Assembly: GCA_002405805.1 (NCBI GenBank) | Contig: DHMN01000027.1 | Span: 1 to 7,495, forward strand | Origin: Cyanobacteria bacterium UBA4641 | GTDB lineage: Bacteria > Cyanobacteriota > Vampirovibrionia > Gastranaerophilales > Gastranaerophilaceae | Direction of reading: 5' to 3' | DNA length: 7,495 bases | Shown: one piece after another, positions 1 to 4,800 of the stretch | Layout: every line of letters begins with the position of its first letter | Numbering within the stretch: the stretch's first letter is position 1 | Translations under genes and position numbers: made by a program | The notes under the pieces: model-generated | Databases searched by the model: none | Told to the model about the DNA's origin: nothing | Seen by the model: the letters and a program-made list of their open reading frames with translations, nothing else

Positions 1-89
1 GAGCCGCCAATAATCCAAGACTAGTTCGGAATCCTTTCAATAATCAGGATTTATCAATAATAACATTTGCTAAATTATTAATATGGAAA

Positions 90-180
90 AGATTCTGAAT
101 CAGCTCAGCCTGCGCCCGCATACAGGCTCACACCTTTCGCTCTAGCTCAATGGTTCGCTTTGTAAAGTTCAGGATGACAT
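90..180. repeat. REP-like imperfect hairpin unit 1
   Basis: The unit opens with AGATTCTGAATC (90-101) and closes with GTTCAGGATGACAT (168-180 region), giving short imperfect arms around a long insert. The insert contains its own small palindrome, AGCCTG (107-112) with CAGGCT (123-128). Layout and orientation match the two units that follow, so it is most likely an older, diverged member of the same dispersed family. An ATG at 84 opens a 20-codon frame through it but has no ribosome binding site. Confidence 0.45.
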
Positions 181-199
181 AGACCTATATGCTAAATTA

Positions 200-280
200 G
201 AGACCCTGAAACTACGCAGTCGCATTAAATGTGACTCCACTTCGTTTCGCACTCTGCTCCTGCTGTTTAGGGTGACTTAA
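200..280. repeat. REP-like hairpin unit 2, long-loop form
   Basis: The outer arms are ACCCTGAAAC (203-212) and GTTTAGGGT (264-272), which pair with one bulge. About 50 bases lie between them, including a second hairpin with arms 218-225 and 229-236: eight pairs, one of them G-U, around a 3-base loop. The flank ATTAGAGACCCTGAAAC (196-212) recurs as an exact 17-bp reverse complement at 7419-7435. There the same arms enclose only a few bases, so this copy appears to have gained an insertion in its loop. Confidence 0.55.
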
Positions 281-293
281 TCAACATTGATAA

Positions 294-358
294 ATTCTGA
301 ATAGGATAAAATCTATGTCGCTACGCTCCTTGATTTTTAATCCTTTCAGAATGACATT
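294..358. repeat. Left copy of a 65-bp perfect inverted repeat (REP-like hairpin unit 3)
   Basis: All 65 bases are the exact reverse complement of 7316-7380. The match ends sharply: positions 293 and 359 both mismatch. The unit is itself an imperfect hairpin, with one arm at 294-313, the other at 332-352, and a loop containing GTCGCTACGCTCCTTG. This design (a stem ending in TCAGAATGACA and a loop carrying GGAGCGTAGCGAC or its complement) resembles dispersed intergenic hairpins found in many bacterial genomes. It probably forms a hairpin in transcripts of both strands and may serve as a transcript end. Confidence 0.85.
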
Positions 359-435
359 GCACAAATTGATTTTAGAATGATTTTTATTTGTAAACTTTTT
401 ATCAAATGGGGGCAAATATTATGGTTCATCTGTTT

Positions 436-441
436 TATAAT
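436..441 (+). promoter_or_regulatory. -10 box of the 562-aa gene
   Basis: A perfect TATAAT lies 31 bases before the start codon, predicting a transcript start near 448. No good -35 box sits 16-18 bases upstream (413-418 reads CAAATA). The promoter may therefore depend on an activator or on AT-rich upstream DNA. A second, weaker -10 candidate, TATAAA, lies at 448-453. Confidence 0.5.
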
Positions 442-471
442 GAATGTTATAAAAAGTAGTAGGAAATTTTT

Positions 472-2160
472 ATGAAAATCAATAGTATTACCCCTCAAGT
501 TCTTAATCAGAACTACAAAGTTAATTTAAAATCACAACAGCCTCAAACCGAACAAAGTGGCGTGTATTCTCCATTACAATCAGTCAGGGCAAATCAATAT
601 ATGGGATATCTGCCAAACTTTACAGGCGGATACAGTTTGAACTTAGCACAAACTATTGAAAACTTGGATAAACTTGCAACAAAACATTCTGACCTTTATC
701 CAAAAAATGTCAGAGAATGGGCAGGCATGATTCTTGAAGAAGGAAACAAAGGCAAAGAAACCTTGATTGGGATTCACAAAAGGTTATATGCAAGTATCAA
801 AGATTGTTTTTCATTAGAAGAATTGAAGGCGAAATTTCCTGAATTTAAAGATGTGAAAGCTGCCAAAGATGTGGATTATAGAGAAGGTTCATTCCTTGAT
901 GATATTCAAAAAGGCAAGGTTGAATTTTTCAATCCTGAAGAAGATTTGTCTTTGCAGTTGATAAAATTATATTGGGGTGAAGGGTTTTCGCTAAATGATT
1001 TGAAAGCCTACGCAGGCGGTCATGAATTGAACCACATTATGAACAAATTAAACATTCCAAAAGTAAACAAAAATTATGGACAAGTTTTGAAACTTTCTGA
1101 CCCTAAATATAATGAGCGCTTGACTTCACAAATGAAAGCAAAACGCCTTGAAACTCTTGATATTAAGGCGCAAAAAGAAAGCGGTGAGCCTGTTTATATC
1201 AAGCGTGGTCCGCTGTCTGCAGAACACAGACAACATATTTCAGAAGGTTTGCAAAAATATTACCGCGAAAATCCTGACAAAATTTTTGAAATGTCAGAAC
1301 GCCAAAAACAATTCTACGAAGATAACCCTGAGCAAAAAGATATTCTTCATAGAGTAATGGTTCGTGCATGGAGTATTTTTGGTGCAGACCATATTAAAAA
1401 AGCTTTGTCAAAATTTATGAAAGGAAAAGGGTTTAAAGACTTTTCATCAGATGAATTGACTTCACCGGAAAGACTTTCAAAAGAAAAATCGCAAGCTATG
1501 AAAAAGTTTTGGGCAATAAATGAATGGGCGAAAAAATCTTTTTCTAAAAATATGGAACACGCTTGGAAATCAGTGAAAAAAGAACAAGATATGTTCTATA
1601 TTGTAGATTTGACTCCAAATTTATTTAAGAAAAGATTTTTTGCTTGGTGTGAGAAAAACGGAATTGATACCACAAATTTAAGTTTTGATAATTTCAAATA
1701 CTATCCGCACAAACCGGAACAAAATCAATTAGATTCTTCCTTAATCAGCAAATACACTCCAAAATTCATTGATGCTCAATCAGGTGATGAGAGTCAAAAA
1801 TTGGCAAATACATACTTTTTGTCATTATTAAGATTCAGAAGAACATTAGATAAACTTGACCCATCAAAAATGAATAAAGATTCCATTAATGCGATAGAAA
1901 AAGTCAAGGCGCAAATTGAACTTGGTTTGTTTGAAGGTTTAAATCCAAATACTTATGGTCAAGCAAGATTCAAACAATTGGATGCAGCAGAAGCACAACA
2001 TATATATAATAGTGTGCTTAACATGTTAATGAATGTTCATGAAAACAGGTTAATCAAAAATCTGAATGAAGAATTGAATAGTGCTTATGTGACATTGGAC
2101 AAAAGAGGAAATGCACCAATGGCAATTGACCCAAGAACTCTAAAAATACATGATGTGTAA
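472..2160 (+). CDS. Lineage-type protein with NUMOD3-like DNA-binding segment, function unknown (562 aa)
   Basis: The ATG is preceded by AGGA (461-464) with 7-base spacing and a TATAAT box, so this start is sound. No signal peptide or membrane segment is visible; the protein is basic and helical. Residues 1-55 look unstructured and include NFTGG (49-53). Residues 158-200 read like a helix-turn-helix. Residues 244-270, with the core LSAEHRQHISEGL, resemble NUMOD3, a DNA-binding module of homing endonucleases. Two 18-residue repeats follow, SE-x4-YY-x-ENPD (257-269) and SE-x4-FY-x-DNPE (275-287), and a related W/F-rich helix pair lies near 340-368. I see no GIY-YIG, HNH or LAGLIDADG nuclease core, so nuclease activity should not be assumed. 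HELNH at 184-188 matches a zinc-protease motif but falls in the predicted helix-turn-helix and is probably chance. Role unknown; a DNA-binding protein is a guess. Confidence 0.85.
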   Translation: MKINSITPQVLNQNYKVNLKSQQPQTEQSGVYSPLQSVRANQYMGYLPNFTGGYSLNLAQTIENLDKLATKHSDLYPKNVREWAGMILEEGNKGKETLIGIHKRLYASIKDCFSLEELKAKFPEFKDVKAAKDVDYREGSFLDDIQKGKVEFFNPEEDLSLQLIKLYWGEGFSLNDLKAYAGGHELNHIMNKLNIPKVNKNYGQVLKLSDPKYNERLTSQMKAKRLETLDIKAQKESGEPVYIKRGPLSAEHRQHISEGLQKYYRENPDKIFEMSERQKQFYEDNPEQKDILHRVMVRAWSIFGADHIKKALSKFMKGKGFKDFSSDELTSPERLSKEKSQAMKKFWAINEWAKKSFSKNMEHAWKSVKKEQDMFYIVDLTPNLFKKRFFAWCEKNGIDTTNLSFDNFKYYPHKPEQNQLDSSLISKYTPKFIDAQSGDESQKLANTYFLSLLRFRRTLDKLDPSKMNKDSINAIEKVKAQIELGLFEGLNPNTYGQARFKQLDAAEAQHIYNSVLNMLMNVHENRLIKNLNEELNSAYVTLDKRGNAPMAIDPRTLKIHDV

Positions 2161-2187
2161 GTTTGATATTAAAATAATATAAAGGAT

Positions 2188-2216
2188 TTTCCAAATCTCA
2201 GCCTTTGTACTATAAT
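2188..2216 (+). promoter_or_regulatory. lpxA promoter
   Basis: TTTCCA (2188-2193, four of six matches to TTGACA) and a perfect TATAAT (2211-2216) are separated by 17 bases. The predicted transcript start is near 2223, giving a leader of about 26 bases. lpxA therefore need not depend on the upstream gene, from which it is separated by 88 bases. Confidence 0.6.
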
Positions 2217-2248
2217 TGACATACGTACAGTAAGAAAGAGGGAAAATC

Positions 2249-3052
2249 ATGATAGATAAAACTGCAATAATTCATCCTTCCGCACAAATCGCAGAAGATG
2301 CAATTATCGGACCATACGTCGTTATTGGAGAAGGCGTAAAAATCGGAAGTGGCACAAGAGTAATTTCTAATGCTCACATTGAACACGCTGAAATCGGTAA
2401 AAATTGTACAATTTCACCATTTGCAACTATTGGTTCTGAACCGCAAGATTTGGGCTACAAAGGCGAAGATACAAAAGTTGTAATTGGTGATGAAACTATT
2501 ATCAAAGAAAACGTAACCATCCACAGAGGTGCAGCTTGCGGAGATTTCACAACAAGAATCGGTAACAAATGTTTGTTAATGGTTGGTTCTCACGTTGCTC
2601 ACAACTGCGTATTGGCAGACCAAGTAATTTTGGCTAACCTTGTAACTTTAGGCGGTCACGTTCATGTTGGATTTGGCGCATTTGTTGGCGGAATGAGCGT
2701 ATTCCATCAAAATATCAGAATCGGTGATATGGCTATCATTAGCGGATTTTCAGCATCTCGTCAAGATATTTTGCCATACTCAAAAGGTGAAGGCAGACCA
2801 CCTGTTCCGCGTGGAATCAACGTTATTGCAATGAAAAGAAGAGGAGTTCCTCTTGAAGTCAGAACTGCTACAAATGAAGCTTTCAAATTGTTGATTTCAC
2901 CTGAATATAACACATCTCAAGCAATTGAAAAAATCAAGGCTGAAATTCCAATGAATGAATACATTGAAAAAATGATTGAATTTATTCATACTTCAAAACG
3001 TGGTGTATTATTGAAATCACACAAGTCAGGACACGAATCATTGGAAGATTAA
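2249..3052 (+). CDS. lpxA: Acyl-[ACP]--UDP-N-acetylglucosamine O-acyltransferase LpxA
   Basis: LpxA is the cytoplasmic homotrimer that makes the first lipid A intermediate by moving a 3-hydroxyacyl chain from acyl carrier protein to the 3-OH of UDP-GlcNAc. At 267 aa it is close to the family's usual 260-265. Residues 1-190 show the hexapeptide repeats of a left-handed beta helix, and the rest is the helical C-terminal part starting at about 'IAMKRRG' (193-199). The catalytic histidine is H118 in SHVAHNC; H115, H137 and H153 match other conserved active-site histidines. EPQDLGYKGE and ENVTIHRG are also typical. Gly166 aligns with E. coli Gly173, which permits a long (about C14) acyl chain; that is an inference. 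The start has a good ribosome binding site (AAGAGGG, 2237-2243 region). The usual partners lpxD, fabZ and lpxB are not adjacent, so the gene is an orphan within this window. Confidence 0.97.
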   Translation: MIDKTAIIHPSAQIAEDAIIGPYVVIGEGVKIGSGTRVISNAHIEHAEIGKNCTISPFATIGSEPQDLGYKGEDTKVVIGDETIIKENVTIHRGAACGDFTTRIGNKCLLMVGSHVAHNCVLADQVILANLVTLGGHVHVGFGAFVGGMSVFHQNIRIGDMAIISGFSASRQDILPYSKGEGRPPVPRGINVIAMKRRGVPLEVRTATNEAFKLLISPEYNTSQAIEKIKAEIPMNEYIEKMIEFIHTSKRGVLLKSHKSGHESLED

Positions 3053-3119
3053 TAGATTTTGTTGTTAATATCTAAAGAAGGAGCAGAGCGACGAATGAAA
3101 TTCGCCGCTTTGGTGTTTT

Positions 3120-3139
3120 GTCGGCATTGCTATGCCGAC
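3120..3139. repeat. Perfect 8-bp hairpin, 4-base loop
   Basis: GTCGGCAT (3120-3127) pairs exactly with ATGCCGAC (3132-3139) around TGCT. It is the first GC-rich stem after lpxA and could protect the lpxA transcript 3' end, but no T-run follows, so it is not called a terminator. Confidence 0.7.
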
Positions 3140-3226
3140 TTGCAATTTATATAATGACATTCCCCTCTTCTATGGAGAGGGCAGGGTGAGGGTTCATTTA
3201 TTCTTATTTCATGCACTCCGTGCAGG

Positions 3227-3250
3227 GGTGCTTTTGGTGGCAAAAGCACC
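3227..3250. repeat. Perfect 10-bp hairpin, 4-base loop
   Basis: GGTGCTTTTG (3227-3236) pairs exactly with CAAAAGCACC (3241-3250) around GTGG. It lies directly before the large palindrome at 3260-3392 and may belong to the same element. Confidence 0.75.
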
Positions 3251-3259
3251 GCAAAACCA

Positions 3260-3392
3260 CCGACACGCCAACGTTCACATCAAACTAAAAACTCGTATAG
3301 TAGCCGAATAACTCGTCACTTCGTTCCTCAAACAAATTCGGCTTTTGTCATTTACTCGTTTTGTTTGATTGCTCACTTTTGGCTATTGTCGG
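3260..3392. repeat. Large imperfect palindrome, probable decayed mobile or REP-type element
   Basis: Nested inverted segments share one centre. CCGACA (3260-3265) pairs with TGTCGG (3387-3392), GCCAA (about 3267-3271) with its complement near 3379-3382, ATCAAAC (3279-3285) with GTTTGAT (3363-3369), CAAACTAAAAAC (3281-3292) with GTTTTGTTTG (3358-3367), and AGCCGAAT (3302-3309) with ATTCGGCT (3336-3343). The gaps between paired parts are small and similar on the two sides, so the whole 133 bases once formed, or still form, a long cruciform. No reading frame lies inside. Confidence 0.6.
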
Positions 3393-3461
3393 ATTTTTGA
3401 CCTTCTTGCGGAATTGTTTGTTTGGACACGGCTCTATTATATTGATTTATTATTAAGATAT

Positions 3462-3491
3462 TTGCATAAGTTAGGTGGATTTTGTTAGAAT
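3462..3491 (+). promoter_or_regulatory. Promoter of the small RNA/peptide locus
   Basis: TTGCAT (3462-3467) lies 18 bases before TAGAAT (3486-3491), and TG at 3483-3484 makes an extended -10 (TGTTAGAAT). A start 7 bases downstream falls at 3498, exactly the first base of the GTAGGGC arm of the RNA described next. That coincidence strengthens both calls. Confidence 0.55.
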
Positions 3492-3497
3492 AAAAAC

Positions 3498-3676
3498 GTA
3501 GGGCTTGCACAATGCAACTTCCGTCACACACAATTTGACGAAGAAATTGGACGGAAAGGAGGCAAACACTATGGTTGACAAAATAATAATACTTCTAGTA
3601 GCATTAAATTTGTTAAAACCGTAGAGCGCGAAGCTGAGTCTTTAATCCGACTAAAGCTTAAAGGCTCTCGCCCTAC
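3498..3676 (+). ncRNA. Candidate structured RNA carrying a short peptide frame (type I toxin mRNA-like)
   Basis: The first seven bases, GTAGGGC (3498-3504), are the exact complement of GCCCTAC (3670-3676), so the RNA ends can pair across about 165 bases. Just inside is TTGCA-CAA-TGCAA (3505-3517). Next comes a 13-bp stem: TTCCGTC (3519-3525) and CAATTT (3531-3536) pair with AAATTGGACGGAA (3544-3556), leaving a 5-base bulge. This stem ends inside the Shine-Dalgarno AAAGGAGG (3555-3562), so folding could limit ribosome access. The 17-aa frame lies at 3571-3624, followed by a 10-bp stem (3636-3645 with 3658-3667, one G-U). Pairing of mRNA ends plus a restrained ribosome site is typical of hok- and aapA-type toxin mRNAs. 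I recognise no known riboswitch or RNA family here. Confidence 0.4.
3571..3624 (+). CDS. 17-aa hydrophobic peptide, candidate type I toxin
   Basis: The peptide reads MVDKIIILLVALNLLKP. Its ATG has the best ribosome binding site in the window, AAAGGAGG (3555-3562) with 8-base spacing, which is unlikely to sit by chance before so short a frame. A polar start (VDK), a run of ten mostly aliphatic residues and a final lysine suggest a membrane-inserting helix, although it is short to span a bilayer. Size and composition are like the 18-19-aa Ibs toxins of E. coli, and the start recalls E. coli DinQ as I remember it (MIDK followed by an aliphatic run). Such similarity is weak evidence for low-complexity peptides. 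Alternatives are a regulatory leader peptide, though no gene follows on this strand, or a chance frame inside an RNA gene. Confidence 0.45.
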   Translation: MVDKIIILLVALNLLKP

Positions 3677-3682
3677 TCCTAT

Positions 3683-3711
3683 ATTATTTACGATTTTTCA
3701 TTATTTGTCAA
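3683..3711 (-). promoter_or_regulatory. Opposing promoter, candidate antisense RNA start
   Basis: On the minus strand a perfect TTGACA (3711-3706) lies 17 bases before AATAAT (3688-3683, five of six matches to consensus). The predicted start is about 3676, and the RNA would begin GTAGGGC, the same seven bases as the plus-strand RNA. The transcript would cover the whole peptide locus and could end at the minus-strand T-run opposite 3492-3496. TTGACA overlaps the last codons of icd (CTT GAC AAA TAA), so part of its match is forced by coding sequence. Confidence 0.4.
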
Positions 3712-4699
3712 GGTTTGCAATTACAGCGGCAGTAAATTCGGTTGTTGACAAATTCCCTCCGATATCAACAGTCTTGCACCCTTGAGCTAAAGTTTTAAAC
3801 AACGCCTTTTCAATTTTATCTGCATAAGCTCGCTCACCGATATATTTAAGCATTTCTATTGCAGATAACAAAAGTGCTGTCGGATTGGCTTTGTTTTGAC
3901 CTTTGATATCAGGAGCTGAACCATGAACTGGTTCAAAAACCGCACAATTTTCGCCTATATTAGCGCCCTGAGCAACCCCTAGTCCGCCAATCAAACCTGC
4001 GGTTAAATCAGAAACAATATCACCATACAAATTTGGTAAAACAAGGACATCAAATCTTGTTGGGTCTTGAACAAGTTGCATACACAAATTATCAACAAGA
4101 ATTTCTCTCGTTTTGATATTTGGATAATCTTTGGCAACATGCCTGAAACTTTCTAAAAACAAGCCATCAGATAACTTCATGATATTTGCCTTTGTAACAG
4201 CACAAACCTCATGCCTGTCATTTTTGACAGCATATTCAAACGCGAATTTGCAAATCCTTTCAGACGCTTTTCTTGTAATAATTTTTATACTATGCGCAGT
4301 GTTTTCATCAATTTGTTCTTCCACTCCGGCATACAAATCTTCGGTATTTTCTCTTACAACAACCAAATCTACATCCTTAAATCTTGTTTCTACTCCCGGA
4401 AGATTTTTACAAGGTCTTAAATTTGCATATAAATCTAAATCCTTACGCAATTGAACATTAACAGAGCGAAACCCTTTTCCGATTGGTGTTGTGACAGGAG
4501 CTTTCAACGCTACCTTGTTTTTTCTTATTGAATCTAAAACGCGTTTTGGTAATGGAACGCCCTCTTGCTCAATAACATCAGCTCCAGCGGTTTGTATATC
4601 CCAATCTATTTTTAATCCTGCAGCCTCAATAATTTCCATTACACTTGCTGAAATTTCAGGACCAATTCCGTCACCATTAACCAATGTTATTGTATGCAT
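3701..4699 (-). CDS. icd: NAD+-dependent isocitrate dehydrogenase
   Basis: The enzyme oxidatively decarboxylates isocitrate to 2-oxoglutarate in the cytoplasm, supplying carbon for glutamate. At 332 aa it belongs to the short, NAD-type branch of the isocitrate/isopropylmalate dehydrogenase family and resembles the mitochondrial IDH3 alpha chain. Isocitrate-binding residues are visible: S79 and N81 in FRSVNVQLR, R85, R95 and R116. Y123 and K170 are the catalytic pair; D203, D227 and D231 bind the metal. The family signature is NLYGDIVSD (223-231) plus the glycine-rich segment after it. D264-I265 in HGSAPDI marks NAD rather than NADP preference. The S-x-N motif argues against isopropylmalate dehydrogenase. 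An ATG at 4714 is in frame, but the GGAGG ribosome site lies downstream of it and 8 bases before the ATG at 4699, so translation starts at 4699. The 442-aa gene lies upstream on the same strand. Confidence 0.93.
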   Translation of the reverse strand: MHTITLVNGDGIGPEISASVMEIIEAAGLKIDWDIQTAGADVIEQEGVPLPKRVLDSIRKNKVALKAPVTTPIGKGFRSVNVQLRKDLDLYANLRPCKNLPGVETRFKDVDLVVVRENTEDLYAGVEEQIDENTAHSIKIITRKASERICKFAFEYAVKNDRHEVCAVTKANIMKLSDGLFLESFRHVAKDYPNIKTREILVDNLCMQLVQDPTRFDVLVLPNLYGDIVSDLTAGLIGGLGVAQGANIGENCAVFEPVHGSAPDIKGQNKANPTALLLSAIEMLKYIGERAYADKIEKALFKTLAQGCKTVDIGGNLSTTEFTAAVIANLDK

Positions 4700-4723
4700 A
4701 ATAAAAACCTCCATTTTTAGTAA

Positions 4724-4752
4724 ATTATACTATAAAGTGGAGGGGTTGTAAA
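4724..4752 (-). promoter_or_regulatory. icd promoter
   Basis: TTTACA (4752-4747, five of six matches) and a perfect TATAAT (4729-4724) are separated by 17 bases on the minus strand. The transcript should start near 4717, only about 18 bases before the ATG at 4699 and just 3 before the rejected ATG at 4714. This supports the downstream start and shows that icd has its own promoter despite following the 442-aa gene. Confidence 0.75.
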
Positions 4753-4800
4753 AATTGTAGGGGAAAAATTAATTATAAAATAGTAGTGTTTTTGAATTTA

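Larger units (their letters stand above)
1..471. other. Repeat-rich intergenic region with no convincing gene, ending in a promoter
   Basis: This stretch holds no open reading frame with a ribosome binding site. From about position 90 to 358 it is a run of three imperfect hairpins in the same orientation, each opening with a CTGAA-type arm and closing with a TTCAG/TTTAG-type arm followed by TGAC; they are listed separately. A short palindrome, AATCCT (30-35) with AGGATT (46-51), may be a remnant of a fourth. Positions 359-471 are AT-rich and carry the promoter and ribosome binding site of the 562-aa gene. The first 29 bases could belong to a neighbouring gene, but nothing there allows a call. 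Confidence 0.7.
3053..3497. other. Hairpin-rich intergenic region without genes
   Basis: No frame here has both a start and a ribosome binding site. The stretch is a train of inverted repeats: a 12-bp imperfect stem (3085-3096 with 3100-3111), GTCGGCAT/ATGCCGAC (3120-3139), a GGAGAGGG stem (3163-3181), TGCAC/GTGCA (3212-3224), a perfect 10-bp stem (3227-3250) and a large imperfect palindrome (3260-3392). AAGGAGCAGAGCGAC (3079-3093 region) matches the loop core of the 65-bp repeat. GGAGAGGGCAGGGTGAGGG (3174-3192) resembles a motif found between genes in many bacteria. None of these hairpins is followed directly by a clear T-run, so I do not call a terminator for lpxA. Confidence 0.7.

Noticed and set aside
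84..146. 20-codon frame starting at the ATG at 84
   Set aside because: No ribosome site, and it runs through a repeat hairpin.
1021..1035. HELNH (residues 184-188 of the 562-aa protein) as a zinc metallopeptidase motif
   Set aside because: It lies within a predicted helix-turn-helix, has no downstream third ligand pattern, and the rest of the protein is basic and DNA-binding-like; HExxH often occurs by chance.
1148..1357. Open frame of 69 codons on the plus strand inside the 562-aa gene
   Set aside because: It is an out-of-frame shadow of a well-supported gene, with no ribosome site of its own.
2181..2206. Hairpin after the 562-aa gene as its terminator
   Set aside because: The best stem (2185-2189 with 2193-2197) is 5 bp with no T-run, and it overlaps the lpxA promoter.
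3498..3570. Glutamine-type (glnA/downstream-peptide) or other riboswitch before the short peptide
   Set aside because: A CGGAA arm before a short peptide is suggestive, but the conserved CGUUCA and GGAAGUAGG parts of that class are missing, and no metabolic gene follows on this strand.
4700..4714. ATG at 4714 as the icd start
   Set aside because: It lies upstream of the ribosome site and almost at the predicted transcript start.
4131..4751. Three plus-strand open frames (4131-4454, 4211-4420, 4491-4751) opposite icd
   Set aside because: They lie antisense to a certain isocitrate dehydrogenase gene, have no recognisable products and lack good ribosome sites.
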